From Colius striatus (Eukaryota; Chordata; Aves; Coliiformes; Coliidae): a stretch of 64,000 bases of DNA. Below, in pieces: positions 44,401 through 59,400 of the stretch. The stretch spans positions 6,572,001 through 6,636,000 of the forward strand of contig NC_084763.1 of NCBI RefSeq assembly GCF_028858725.1. The letters are read 5' to 3'. The position numbers were made by a program, and so were the translations under genes. A model generated the notes under the pieces. The model ran no database searches and was not told where the DNA came from. It worked only from the letters and a program-made list of their open reading frames with translations. Position 1 is the stretch's first letter. Every line of letters begins with the position of its first letter.

Positions 44401-47400
44401 TGGAACTTGACAACAAAAACACTGTCAGTGAAGCTGACTTCACGCTTGGTGTAAGCCAGCAGTGGTTTGTTGGGTTTTCTTTTATGTTTCTGTGATGTTG
44501 GGAATCAACACTTATTGTGTCACCTCTTCACTGTAGGAATGAGATCTGATTTATCTCTCAGCTTCAGTTGGAGAAAACTGTCAAGAATAAATCACCTTCA
44601 GTGATATCTGAAACATGGCTTTGGTGGTTGCAGTTCTTCAGTACCCTTCTTCAATACCTTTCCTTTTCTTGAGAATCACGAGTCACACTCTTAACAGTGT
44701 CAAATATTTCCCCTTTGTTCTTGGGCACGCTGAGGGATAGCCCATGGTAATGATGGTATTTAAAAAAAGCAGATGGGAGGAACTCCAGGTTTGTCAGGTT
44801 TTTATGTATGTGCTGTAATGGAAGCAAGAGACTGCTGTTGAGAGTTCTTGATGTTTTGGGTGGTTATAAACAGCAGTGAAGCATTGCCAAGGCAAAGGCA
44901 GGCTGCTGTATCCAATATGGAGGTTGTACAAAGCAGAATATGGTCTGGTGGGTGAAAACCAGTTTCAGAAGTAACTACAGACATTATGGACTTATAGAAA
45001 ATACTAATTTCTTTATTTTAACATTAGCACTTGGACTTTCTTATGTTCCTTATTTCATTACAAGAGTTAAATGAATCTGTCTGCAGATTCCTAGTCATCA
45101 TGAATGATCCTTCTTTGAGCATTTACCATCTCCTTGTATCAGTAAAATAAGCATGTGTGCTGTCTTTCTAAGCTTATGGAAGACATATAAGACTTGCTTC
45201 TGAGTAGCATCTGTGGAAAAAAACCACTATTCTTGCACAAAATGTTCATCAGCTTCCTTCCTGAAAGAGAAGTGAGAGGCAATCTTATAATAAATGATAG
45301 CAATCTTATGGTTGAAAAGGTCATCTAATCAAGAATGAGACTGCTAGCCTGGTTCTGGTAATTGCTAAGTTTGTAAATCAGCATTTGGGCTGAAACCTCC
45401 AAGCCTTGGCCTCTTCCTCAGCTATATTTATTTCAGAAAACTTTCAACTGTTTACACAACTGAAGCAAGAAGTAAGTGAATCATCTTTCTGTTAAAACCT
45501 TTGAAGAGCACGAATTCTCCCACTTCTTCTGAAGCAAAGATTTTACATTTTGCAGCGCAGGAGGCTTCTCAGGTTGTATTTTAAGCAGTTTTTAATGGCT
45601 CTCTCAATTTCATAGACTAGCAACTTGATTTCTTCTTGGCTCACCCCACCCTCCCACAGCACCTCCAAAAGAAAAAACACCCAAAGCTCCAAAACAGGCA
45701 ACAATCAGACTGTTCCAGTGAACTGTTAGCTGCTGAAGCCTAGAGCTCGTTTGATCTGTTGAACTGCAAACAGGGATCACTTGTCCTGCTTTCTCCATGA
45801 CACTTTTTTCACCAAATCTGGTCTTGAAGAGGGCTGTGAGAAAGAAGATTTTGATTGCAGTTTCTTTGTTGTGTGTGTCAAGGATAAAATGGTAGTTGAA
45901 GCAAAGTTAGAAATGTGCAGGCATTGTGAAAGAGGAGATAAAAGTAGTAAAAAAATCTGTTAAGAGGCCAGTGGTAATGGCAGGAGAAAAAATAGGAGCT
46001 AGAAGTTGAGAAAGAGAGAGAAGAATGCTGGGAGCTGATCTAGTGAAGCAGGGCATATGACACCTAGTGAGAGACCAGGTGTAATTTGCACCGACAGCCT
46101 TAATTCTCTCATTTGTCTTAATTTGTAGATGATGAGGGCAAAAGACTTTGTGTTCTTCAGGGAGGAATTATTATTCTCGAGTGTAGTAAGTTTTGGTTGA
46201 TATGATGGATATTTTACTCCTGCGAGCACTGTCTCATTTGTTTGAAAGCAGGCTTTAGCTAATATGCAAGTGAAGCTCCAGGCTGAGACTATAGTACAGT
46301 CACAGAATCTCAAGGGTTGGAAGGGACCTTGAAACCTCATCCAGTGCAACTCCCTGCCAGAGCAGGACCAGCTAGAGTAGGTCACACAGGAACTCATCCA
46401 GCTGAGTTTGGAATGTCTCCAGAGAAGGAGACTCCACAGCCCATCTGGGCAGCCCCTTCCAGTGCTCCCTCACCTCAACAGTGAAGAAATCCTTCCTTGT
46501 ATTTCTTTAGAACCTCTTGTGTTACAGCTTGTACCCATTGCCCCTTGTCCTATCGTTGAACATCATTGAGATGAGCCTGGCTCCATGGCTGTGTTGCACT
46601 TTATAATGAAAAGAACAGCTTTTATAACCACCATTTGTGGGTGGAAATGCTCAGTTGTGCTCTGTGTAGTCGCTGTAGGTGTCTTATATTCTTTGTATAG
46701 AGTATTCAAAACCTGGAAGTACTGTTCTTGCTACTTTGGACATTATTTTACAACCTGCTATGTTATAAGATTTGGCTTATTTTAACTTGCTTTGCTTAAG
46801 ATAGATGACTGAGAGTGCATAAGAGTCTGTTTTCAAGGCATAACAGGCCCAGTATTCAACTTTGCAATATCTTTTTCCTCACTCTTTTTAAACTGGAGTC
46901 CTGTGCCAGCTGACCTCCCAGAAAAAGCTGACCCCTGCTCTTGTCGAGCCTTAAGCTAAAAAAGATCATGATGATGTTAAGAACAGTAGTTCAAGAGTGC
47001 TTTGGGTTTTTTTTGCTTAGCATTTCCTATGTACAGCTACAAGTAATTTCTGCATAACTCTTGTACTGTTGCACAGTAGAACATGTCTGGCTTCTTGCAA
47101 ATATCTCAGTGGCTGTATTTTGAAGGAACACTTCTGAAAATGATGTTCAGTTTTATGGCCACTGTTGCAGAGCCTTCAGTTTTTTGTAAAGGAAAAAATA
47201 GCAAAGTCTGAAGAGGATAGCAGCATGTGTTTTTGTCTGAGGTGTCCTATGGGGAGGATACAGGTGTGTCTCATACCTGGCTAACAAATCTGGGGAACGG
47301 TAACATTGGGACACCTGCTTCAATAAACTAGTGTGTTGCTTTAACTTTTCTGAGGGGGTTTTAGTGTTGTTTCCAGTGGTTTCTTAGAACACTTTGATGT

Positions 47401-50400
47401 CAAAGAGGTGTGTTTATCACTTCTGGTCATTATTTTTGCTTACTAGACTTGCATCAGGGATGTGGTACTTCAGTTTTCTGATGTATTTGAAAGTGTTTGG
47501 TTAGACTTCTCACTTTGGAGTTTGGATTTGGCTGGTAGTTCAAGCTGACATGAATTAGAATGAACCGCTATGTACACAGACTCACTTTCATGCCTTTAAC
47601 TTCCAGTAATAAATGAGCATTAAGGCTACTAAACAAGCAGTGAATTTGTGCAATAACTGAAGAGCTTGACTTGCTTCTTTTGCATTGTCAATGTCAGTGT
47701 CTGTTGGGAGGTAATCCTGTGAGCATTCTTGGTTTTGTAGCTGAAAGAAGGTTCGAGATTGATTGCTGTGTCTGGTGGTAAAGAGTAAACAAACTCAAAG
47801 TAAGTGTTGCTAAACAAATTCTTTTTTCCCATCCTTTCTCTTAAAGGCATATAACACCAGAGAAGTTCTATGTGGAAGCTTGTGATGATGGAGCAGATGA
47901 TGTGCTTGCTATTGACAGAGTCTCCACAGAAGTCACTCTTACAGGTACTCTCCTCACCAGTATTTCTTGGTGTAGCCCTCTTTGTCCTTTTTGTCTGTTG
48001 TGCTCTAGGCATCCTAGAAGATCTTTAGAACCTGAAATTTGATACTGGGAGTATGCTTTTCATCTTTAGTTACCGCTTTAAAGTAGTGCTTCTGTGTTGT
48101 GTCCTGCAAGTTCCTTTTTGCTGTGGGATTTGTGCTGTGGGTAACCAGGGTGGTAGTGCTTGCCTGTTTCTGGCAAGACTGCCCATCACAAAAAACTGAC
48201 TCATCCAGGCTAACAGGGATTGTTGCTACAGGTCTAAGATCAAGCATGTGAAGGGTTGAACACTGAGCTTGTGCAGCTTTTGCTGAATTGACACAGTGCT
48301 GTCTCTTAAAAGCTGAATTTTCCTGAAGCCTCTAGAAACAACAAGAGTAAGAAACCCTTGCTGTGAACTTACTTCTGTGTTGCAAATCTGGATTCAAATG
48401 TCAGTGCAAGTAGCATAAATGTGCCAATGCTGAGGCCTTGAAGTCTTAGTTTCTATTTTTAAGAATGTGAAACCAATAAAATCAAAAAACTTGCATTAAA
48501 TGACAATATGAAGCTCTGTCAGTGACTTTCCTTTTAATGTCTCAGAAGTTTGTACCTCAGTGTTGCTCATCTCTAAACAGACAGGAATGCTGCAGTGATA
48601 TTAATATAAAAGCAGCCATTCTTTTATTAGGCCTTTTGTATACTCCATAACACTTCTGGTGTTATAATACACTGTTTCAATTTCTCCTTCAAAGTTATCC
48701 CTTGAGAACTGTAAAGATAGCTGCCCTAAGTCTTTTATTAGTTGACATCTCTTCTCACTACTAGTGTTTTATCAGATGAACTTGCAAGGTGTTTAAAGCA
48801 ATGGAAAATTCAAGTGCTGTCTTTCTCTGTTTTCCAAGCTCTGGGAAAATGCCTGGGTTTAAAGCTTCTCTAATGTCCCTTCTGTTAATCTAGAAATGTG
48901 GGTAGATGAAAGTTTAACATGCTAAGACTTCTAATTGATATTTGAATCTCTCTGGAATAGTGAATCCTTTGCCATATCTGTGCCGTGGTTGTTAGTTTGG
49001 CAGAGATAGACCCACAAAGAAACTATGTCTTCTGAAACAGAATTAGATTGAGGCTCAGAAGAAACAGTCACAAGTGGGAGGCACAAATATTTATGGCTGC
49101 CTTGTCCTTGCTGTCTTGATGGCTTCAAAATAAGTTGTTTCTGGAAGCTGGCAGGACAATACATTATTGAGGAATCTACTTGTTATACTGTCATGTGAAT
49201 GAGCTTGAATTTATTAAATCAAACTACTGCCTTGATGAAACATGAACAGTTGAGTTAGAATGCTTCATATTCGTCCCCTTGCCCCCCATCAGGCTTTGAA
49301 GTTCTGATCCATTGCTGCTTAGACTTAAGACTCCAGCAAAACTTGAGATGGGACCAAGCAGCTCTGACAAACCTAGTTTGGTAGTTTTCTGATATAGTCA
49401 TGAAAGTCTTACATTCTGATAAAGTAATGAAAGAAATTCTGATACATTTTTTTCTCCTACTTTCCAGTTAAGAAAGATGTTCCCCCTTCAGCTGTTACAA
49501 GGCCTATCTACGGTATTTTGGGAACAATCCGATTGGTGGCAGGTAAGGAAAACAGAACTGTGCTCTTTAAAAACACTGAGACAAAATACACTGCTAAAGA
49601 AGCTTTAAAGGCAAAAATGGTATTGGCAAGTATCTGAGCTTACACTTCTGTCAGTGTGATGGGCTTTCCTTGTGCCTGCTAGAGGATGGAGGTATCCAAA
49701 TACTGCTTATCACGAATGTTTATGTACCTCTTCAACCTACAGCTGCTCTGAAGGCAGGGTTAACTGACAGCTTGTTGAGTTTTAAGGCATTTTTTTCAAA
49801 TGTGTGCAAAGAACTTCACCTACTTAACTCTTCATAACTGCTTTAACTTAGCTTCAGGGTTTGATGTGACAGCCAAATATTTGGTTGCGAAGTTTGACTT
49901 TAAATCAATAATCTTGATACACAACTAACTGAGTGACATGGTGACACACTAGTAGATACAGCTGTTCAAGTGATGATTGTGTTCTGGCTATCCTACAGAT
50001 ACAAGGAAAATTCAGCATTGAGTGAAAAAGTACAGACTGGAATGATGCGAAATTTTAGGGAGTTGTATGATAAGGTGGCAATGAGATGTCTGCTGCTTCT
50101 AACATCTCAGTGGTGTCCAGATGAACACAGTCACTGTCACCAATAATCCCAACCCATAAAGACTAAGCTTCCAGGAAAGTAGATGCTACTTTTCAAAAGA
50201 TCTTTTGAGTAGACTTTAGTGGAGTTTGAGACTCCAGTAGTCTGAAAAATGATGTAATAAAGAGCACGTGTACTGAATAAAAGTCTCCATATGTAGGAAT
50301 GAGAGAAATTCATTCATTGCAGTATTTTCAGTTGTGTCATTTCATCGTGTTAAAGGTGGTAGCTTCAGATAGAGTCGATTTTCTTCCCAACAACTGGTAC

Positions 50401-53400
50401 AGGGCTGTGTTTTGGATTTGTGCTGAGAACAGTGTTGCTAATACAGGGATGTTTTGGTTACTGCTGAGCAGTGGTGCACAGCATCAAGGCCTCTTCTGCC
50501 TCTCACCCTGCCCTGCCAGCAAGGAGGCTGTAGGGGCACAAGGAGCTGGGAGGGAGCACAGCCAGGACAGCCCAACTAGCCCCAGGGCTATTCCAAACCA
50601 TGGGACATCACAGGCAGTACAGAAACTGGGGGAGTTGTTAGTGAGGAGGAGCTGATCACTACTCAAGCATCAGTCAGTGGCAACTGCATTGGGCAGCACT
50701 TCTCTTTCTTGGAGGTTTGTTTCTCTCACTGTGTTATTTCTTTTAATTTCTATTTTATTTTTATTGTTGTTATTTTATGTCATTTTATTTACTAAACTCT
50801 TTATCTCAGCCTGTGAACTTTACTTTTTTGCTTATTCTCCTCCCCATCCCACAGGCAGGGAGTGTGTGAGGGAGCGAGTGGCTGTGTGGTGCCTACTTGC
50901 TGTCTGGGGTTAGGACATGATCTTAAACTGCTCAACTCTTATCTGGTTGTATTGTAAAGTATTGTGGCTCTTGCTGAGTAAGAGCAATGTAATGGATGTT
51001 TGTGTCTTAGATACTTGACAAGCCCTGGCTCAAAAGTGAACTGCCCTGAAGGATAATTTCACAACTTTCAGGCTTGGTAATGACTTGCATTGATCTGTCT
51101 GAATATTATATGATAGACAGGAGGATGTAACTCCTTTTAATGGCCCTTTTTTCTGCTTGCCAGCCCCTAAAACTTTGCACAGATTGTTAGCATATAGCTC
51201 TCAAAGATGGTATCAATTAAAGTTTAGCTAAGTCTTGTTAGGCAGTTCACCATTACCTGTTAACTGTAAACCTGGTTCCATATCTAGCAATGTAGTGTCT
51301 TTAACAAGCAGAAATATTCTTTGGCTATTACAGTATTAAGAGCAAAAAAAAATATGCTGAAGTAATATCTGAAGCTCTGAAATCTCACAGGAGGTCACAT
51401 GTCCAGATAGGAAAAGACAACATTCATGTCAGATGAAATGTATCTATTTGTGCAGCATCTTTGCAGTACAGCTGTGGATGTAATACACTGTTTTTATAAG
51501 GTATCTGGGTGATATGCCAAGCAAAAGCAATACTTGAGACACAAATGTGCTAGAGCATTCTTGGGTGCTCCACCCAAATCAAAGGTATAACACTACAGCT
51601 GCAGAGGTAAAAAAAAGTGGGGGTGGTACCTGTTCTTTGACTATTCTTTCTTCATCAGTATCCAATGTCATAAAGTAACCTTCTTCTTCCAAAACAAGAT
51701 GGCACTGAAATGTGGTAGGCTTAGAACACTTAGAACAGTGCCTATGCTGTGTTTACCAACTAGTGTAACTTAATTCCTTTCAGTGAAATGTTGTGATGAT
51801 GGAGTTTTTTGCTTTGTTACTTAAGCAACCAGGAAGACATCAGACTTGGGATTATTGAAAGAAACCCCCTTTTCTTTGCTTTGAACCTGTTATTTTTTCA
51901 GGATAAAGTGAACAGGCTATTGGGATTCTGAAGCATGCTTCCTTCCTTTTGTGCATTTTGAACTTGCTCTGTGCTTTCCAAGCGACATTCAAGACCATTG
52001 GCTTCTCTCTGGATTTGCAAACATGAAGACTTTCAGGCTCTGGTCTGAAGTAGGAGATGATGACACTTCTTAAAATGTTCTTTTGTTTAAATTTCATTCA
52101 TGAGTAACTCAAGATCTGTGAGCATAGAGAAATGAGTAGCTTAGCAAGGGCATTCTGCTTCTGTTCCAGCCCCTTCCTGTTCAGAACATAGAGCCCTAGG
52201 TGTAACTTTAAGGAACTTCACTCCTATTGGTTCCAGTTTTCTGCATCCATTATTTTAACTTTGCTCTTCCTGATTTACAGGCACGTATCTTATTGTCATA
52301 ACAAAGAAGAAAAAAGTAGGTGAGATTTTCAGTCATGCAATCTGGAAAGCAACAGATTTTGACATTCTCTCCTACAAGAAGACCATGCTGCACTTAACTG
52401 ATATTCAGGTAAGTGGATTGATGAGGGAGTGTTCTATCAATGTCCATTGCCACGGAACCTAATTTGATGCAACTGTGAATTTTTAAGAAGCCCTTTGAGC
52501 TACACTTTGTGTTCCCATTAGTTTAGGCTACTGTAATTGATGTAATACTTGGGTATAGATGTATATGAAGTTATCTTATTCGAGATAAACTCGCATTTTA
52601 CACTTGATCTGCTTATTGTGCATTTTTGCCTATTTAAGATGGTACACTCTTCTTAAGTTTAGCCTTTCTCACACCTTTCATGTTCTGAGAGTCCCTACAA
52701 TAAGCTGCCTTGCTGTCATCTCTTTATCTGTATTGCTTATTTATGGAATTGTTCAATCACATAATTATCCATCAGGAAAGAATCAATTTTTCTTGGGGGG
52801 GGGGAAGGTTGAAGATTATTTCAAACAGATTGTTTTGGATTGATAAAGAGTAGATAAAGGTGTCTAAATGATAGAGACAAATGCTTTTTCAGGAAAGGAA
52901 TGAGGTTAATCAAAACTTGAACACAGGTTGGGGTAATCTTAACAGCGTGTTGCATCCTTTCTTTTGCATTGCCACCTTGTCTTGGTTTTGGCTGAGTAGT
53001 TTTCAGGTAAATGGCTTCCTTTTTGCTTGGAAGTCACAAATACTGATTTAGTATCAATAACTATTTACTGGTCTCTGCTTTCCACTGTCCTTGCAGAATT
53101 TGGGTGCAGTGTGCTAGCTGTAAAGTTACCAGTGAACTGATAGCACAATTGCAGTCTCATGGTTTCCTTATTGTATGGTAACATCTGAATGATGTCAAGT
53201 GTTGGTAGAGCACTAGCCAAGTTCATCTCATCATTTCAGAAAGTAGTAGTAGCTTGCATGAATAAGATATTTCAATGGTAAAGAGCTCTTCTTTTTTCTT
53301 CTCATCTCAACAGTTGCAGGACAATAAAGTGTTTTTATCAATGCTTAATCATGTCTTGAGTGTGGATGGATTTTACTTCTCTACAACATACGACCTAACG

Positions 53401-56400
53401 CACACTCTGCAGCGGTTAGCCAACACGAGCCCAGAGTTCCAGGAGATGAGCCTTCTAGAGAGGGTAAGAATTTGATTGCTGTGTGGTGTCTGTGTCTCAG
53501 ACCTTGTCAATCATTTCTGCATGGCTTTAGTTTATGCAACTGATGTTTAGATTTCAACTAAACAAATGATCACAAGCTAAAGAGGACTTGATATCAAGTT
53601 TAGGGTGAAGTTGCTGAAATCCATGGACCTCAACTTAAGTTCAGACCTTTTTTTTATAATGAGCTAGTATACTAAATAGTAGCAGATATCATTAAAGCAT
53701 TTGTGGTTCTCTGTTAAACTAAAAATGGCTTTACTATTTGAATTGTGACTTTGATCTAATGAAACAGATTTAGATGTTGTTTAGATGCAAATCCTTATAA
53801 TCAAACTAGCAAAAGACACTATGTTGCTGAACTGCATAACTACACTATCTCTGGGTTCTTATTAATTGAGTTATACCAAGGCAGTTCTCTGGAATAAGAT
53901 GATGACAGTGATGAAAAAAGCAACCAAGCAGATGTGCAGAGTACACCGAGTCAAGCTACAGTTAGTGCTTAGAATAAGGGTGGAAATTGTTGGTCTGTAA
54001 TGCTTCAGTACAGAAGTTTGTTCAGAACTGCAGCATTTTAATGAAGCTCTTAGGGGTTGTGGCTGAGCATACTAGTTCACCCTTCCTTAAATCTCATAGC
54101 TTGAGTGACATGACCTTCTAGAAACCTGTTCTGATGTGATGTCAGGCTTCTAAATCAGGCAGTTAGAAGTACTTTCTGCAGTCTGCTTTAAATGGATTCA
54201 AAAGAAATGAAAGTTTGCCTCTGATCTTGATATTGAACACTTCTGACTGCAAGAAGTAGAAACTAAGCATAAAAAAGACCTGAAAGAAAGCAATTGACAT
54301 ATAAAATCAGAGGGAAAACCACCCCAAAGTGGAATAAATGATATTTGACTTCATCTTCTCTTCCAGGATAACAAACAGAAGCGTGAGGTTAATGCTGTTG
54401 GCTTTAAGATTGTAACCTAAATGATATTCTTTGTTTGAAGCATGAATTTAATAAGCTGCTTTTATCTTAAAGACAGCAGAAACAGAGACAAATGCCAATA
54501 TGAGCTTGAAATTCTCTTGTGCTTCCACAGTTCCAGAATCCTTGGTCTGGTAACTTACTATTACTGCAGTGTAAACAAGGTCTAAACTGCCTAGGCACTG
54601 AAATACTGAAGCCTTGGAAGTCATCAGCACTTTTTCTTCCTTTGCCAAAAAGGCAGCAGTGGAGTCATGAGATATTATCTCTTAGCTACTGACACTACAT
54701 AAGAGGGGGAAGCAATACATTTTCTAGATTAAAAAAAAGCCTTAAACAATTAAAAAAGTTAAAAGCAGTTAATACCTGGGGACTATTTTACATTATCTAA
54801 TGCTGCCCTGGCAGTACTGCTGCCAGGGAGAGCAGTTGCTGACATGAAGGGACTAGTTTGCCTTACAGTTGTGACACTTCAGAAGGTTGTTTGCAAGGCA
54901 TAGTACAGTGAAGAAAAAAAAGGTGTCAGTTTCAGGTAATCCAGATGTTAGCTAAACCAGTTTTAGTGTAACTTCAATACTCATGTAGTTGCTTATAATG
55001 ACTTAACAAAAGGATGGTGGCAATTTCGGGCATCTCTGTTTCACATAGGACCATAGAATGGTAGGGTTGGAAGGGAGCTTTAGAGATCATCTAGTCCAAC
55101 TCCCTGGTGGTTGGTGTGTGGGAGTGCTGGTTTGATATTTGCTTGTGTTTTTAAACAGTGCTGGTAGAAGGAAACTGTGCCAATATAGAGGCAGCAATCA
55201 CGAGGTTTTTTCACTAGTTCAAGATACTTCAATTAAGATTTAACAGCTCCTGGCAGATAGTTGTATTTGTTCTCTTATTCATTCTCTTCCAACACTGAGC
55301 TGGAATTAACCCTCATCCTCAGTGATGTATTGTCTTGCCTGCCTCATCTGAAACTTCCCCAGAGCCTGTACTATATTCTGCAGCAAATGTCACCTTTGGG
55401 ACTAATCTGGTAGCTTTCTGGCACGTGCTCAGCAGTCTGCTTGAGACACTTTGGAGGTGAATTAGGAAGAGGAAATAGGTGAAGTTGAGGAGGATTGGTT
55501 ATGCAGCAGAATATAAATATATTTGTCTTTATAAACTGAAAATATGGGCCATTTTAGGAGTGTTACCTTGCTAATGTCAAAATTTTGGGTAACTCCTTCA
55601 AGCCCTGTGTAGGGCAAGGACTGGAATGTTCTTCCCATAGTGCAGCTCAGTTGCTAATGGTTGAACATACCTGAAGTGTCACCCAACACTCTTAAAGACT
55701 GGAGAGAACTGTTCTTCTTTTAACTATATTTGATTTAGTTTAGATTTGTAGTTGATGATATGAAGGGATACTGATGATCTCCGTGTGCATCTGTCACCTA
55801 AACTTGTGTAGGGCATGGATACTTTGATACTGCCTTTGTGATGAATTAAACAGAACTGACAGTCTCTGAAAGCATGATGGCTTTTTTTCTTGCTGCAGGC
55901 AGATCCACGGTTTGTATGGAATGGGCACCTTCTTAGAGAATTTGCTGCTCAACCAGAGGTAATGGTTATACTAATAGAGGATAAATATACTTTGACTACA
56001 AGTATACAGCAGTTCCCTGTAACTGTCTCTCAGACAGAATATAGTACAGTGTGACTGTTCATCTAGTTTAGTACAGTGACAGTCTTCTGCTTTCAGACTT
56101 TCAGCTTTGTGCCAATGTCTTCAGTAGAACACAGAGCAAAGCTGACTTTTGGAAATGTGTGCATTTGAAGATGCTGTGCTGAGACCATACCCATATAGAC
56201 CAAAGGGGAAGTTACACTGCACAGCATATGCTTCTCAAGCCTGTGGAAGTTTAGCTGCTTGTTTCTTCAGGTATAGGCAAGGTTCAGCTCATTTCCTAAG
56301 ACTGCCTAGTATCTTTCTCCATGAGTGCAGTTTAAATTCCATTTGCCTAGTGGATATGTCATAAAGCTGATAATTAAGAGGAAGATTTAGGATTCTTTCA

Positions 56401-59400
56401 GTGTATTTCAAGTGAAGACGAGCCCAGTGCAACCTTTGAATTAATTCACCAGTCTGGCAAATACAAAGACATGGCTATGAGCCAGTGGCCAGGCTGATCT
56501 AAACTCCTTCCTACTAGAGCCTTGAGGTGTGTGTGTGAAACTTCTCGAATGGTCTGCACCACAGCAACCTTTATTCTGTGTATCAGTACTTCTCAGTTAT
56601 TGAAGTGAGTGACGCACTGCGTCTATTTCTGGCTCGGTAACCTGTGGAGATGGGCTCTTACATTAGACTGCACTGTTCCAAAAGGCTGGATTGTGCAGTG
56701 CTTCTGGAATGTGAAGATACGAATTAGCAAAGGGCTGTTGTGCATATTTTGGAGGCATATGACTGGGTGTATGGTTTGGATAGTGCTGTGCAAACAAAGG
56801 TTGGGAAATGAGAGGGAAGCTGTGGTGGGAGCAGCAAGGAAAGCCAAGTGCAGCTGCTTAGTGAAAACAGACGTAGGAGGCAAAACACAGAAGCTGAGAA
56901 GGGAGAGAACTGATATGTGAGGGGAAGCATGACCTGATGTTGTCTACAGGTGGCTTGCTATAGTAACAGTTTTAGGTAATGAGATGTGATGTTTCTGACT
57001 TCTAGTACAGGAAAACTTTAACTCAAAATTTCCCTGAGTAACTTGGTCCTTAAAGAGTAGCAAGGTGGGAAAATCCCCAGAGCAAACATCTTTAGTATTA
57101 ATCACATAGGGTTTCAGCAAGGAATACTCCTGTGTGAACCTCCATAGAATCATAGAATGGTAGGGGGTGGAAGGGACCTTTAGAGATCTAATCACATCCC
57201 ACTGTGGAGGTACAGCAAATCCCATATCAAAATCATTCTGTGATTCTATGAAAAGGGTTGCAGTGTGTACTGCTTTGTGTCTGGCATGTTTGTAGAAGAG
57301 TAGATCTCATGTATAGGAAGACAAAGCAGCTTGGTTTTTGTCAAGATCACTTATTAGGAGTAGACTTTGGCTTTTTCCACAAGGGTTACATACGTTGCTG
57401 TTTTCCCTGAGCTTTTTTTTCTCAGAATCACTGCACCTTGAACAAAAAGTAAAGGATGTAAAACTATCAAACTCTTAGACAAAGCAAAGTTAGCTGATCT
57501 TTTTTTTTGTTTGGCTGTTATTTTTAATGTGTATTGTGTGTGTTTCAGATCCATAGGTTTGCTACACCAGTGATGCACGGATGTATCCTTTTCTGTTGTA
57601 AAGCTCAGTGCTGAACACGGTAGTCTAACAGCAAGATGCTTGCTGATGAGACTGCTCTGTTGGCTATGTTGGCAGCTGTAACATAGGACATCATGTTCAG
57701 TTGTAGTTTGCTCAGGCATGAGCATTACCTGTTGTTTGATAGCCCACTCATATGTTAACTCACTTGAATGTTCTGCCTTTAATGCTTAATGTGTCTAATT
57801 TTACAGCCAAGATTTGCATAACTCTTTCAATGGGATTGAAGGCTGGGGTGAATTCTCTTACATCAGCCTTTGTACTTGTTACCATGCTTTAAGGATACCT
57901 TCACTTATTATATATCCAAAGTAAATGTTAAAGTAGAACAGTTTTGACTTGAAGTACTTATGGATGTTCCAGTTGATGACTAAAAGGACAAGGAGTTCTG
58001 CTGAAGGCTCCTGGAAAGCTGCTCTTCTCCCACTGATTTCCTGCCTCAGCACTTGGGGTGCCTTTTTAACAAAGCAGTCATGAGTTTATTTTTGAGAAGG
58101 GGTGTATGCTGTGAGTAAGCCCTGTGTTTTCTGGAGGCAGCATTCCTCATGCAGTGGGTAACTTAACAGTAAGTCCCAGCTGGTCCTGGACTGACAGCTT
58201 GAAAAAGAGCTGGCAAGATCAGACAGAGCAACTCATGCCACATTCTCTTTAGTCCTTCCATTGTGAAGGCCCCTCAGGTGTGTGCACAGATGGGTTGTTC
58301 TGTGTAGGACTGTTAGCAGCAGGCAGATCTCCAGTCTTTTTTTCCTGTGACTACATTTAATGGAGTATGTTGTGGGAGGAGATGGAGAGGCAAGGAAAGA
58401 TAGCAAAAAGGAACTGTCAGAACAACCCAATCCTTATCTTGCAGGCCCTGGCTGGAAGAGTCTGGGTGGATTGCAATTAGCAATTGGCAGACTGCAATTA
58501 GCACCTTCCTCTGTCCTGTTTGCACCTGTATAAATAATTAACAGAAGTAATGTATGTTTTTCTGTAGTTCTAATTCTAACCAAACACTTTAACCTGGGAA
58601 TTCAAATAATTTTACTATCTGGACTGGGGCTTTAGGCTTGCAGTGATGAGAAATAATTGGGTAACTGAGATTTTGATCACCTAAGGTCTGAACTATGTTT
58701 AGTATTTCACTTGCTGTTCAAAAAAAACCACCCCGACCTTCTAAAGAACAAAAAAATGTGTGTGGAAGTAGCAAATACAAGTTGCCATTTAAGTTAGGAC
58801 AGAGATTGCAGACAGAAAATGGGCTCAGCAGCTAAGTTTAGAGGTGACCTTTCTTGCAGGAAACTGTTGGCTGTACAAGTGTTGAATTCAAGGGTGTAGG
58901 ACCTGGCAGTAATTTTCCAGGAAAGCAGAGATTCACAATCTAATTTGTGAATTGTGAGACCATTCTGTGTTATTTAGGGCCAGTGGTTTTTGAATTGTTT
59001 ACAAACAGTATGAGCCCAAATGCACACCCAAGTCAAGGTGTTTGATGGATACAGGCAGTGTGCTCTCTGATGTGGCTTAGGTGCTCATGTGTCACACAGC
59101 TGCTTGATGTCACAAATGCAGAATCTGGACTTCACTGTGAAATGTGAAGAAAATACCTATTGTTTACTTTACCAACCTTAAAGCAAAGCATCTAGATTCC
59201 TCAAAGAACTGAAGGCTGTGGTGTGCTAATACTGCAGCTTGCAAAAAATTGACCATTTAGATCTTTTGCTTGTTTTGTAGTTGTAGATTTCAATTTTTAG
59301 GGGCAAAGGATGCAAGCCTGTGAATCTGCCTGGAGAAATTATTCACAGTGAATGTTGGTCTCTGTTAGACTTTAGAGTTTTCCATAAGCCAAATAAAAGG

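Larger units (their letters stand above)
40923..47846 (+). other. SACM1L intron 1
   Basis: A 6.9-kb intron. Its first 500 bp are CpG island; the rest is AT-rich unique DNA with two reverse CR1 tails (43206-43250 and 46300-46586). No other exon was recognised. Confidence 0.9.
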
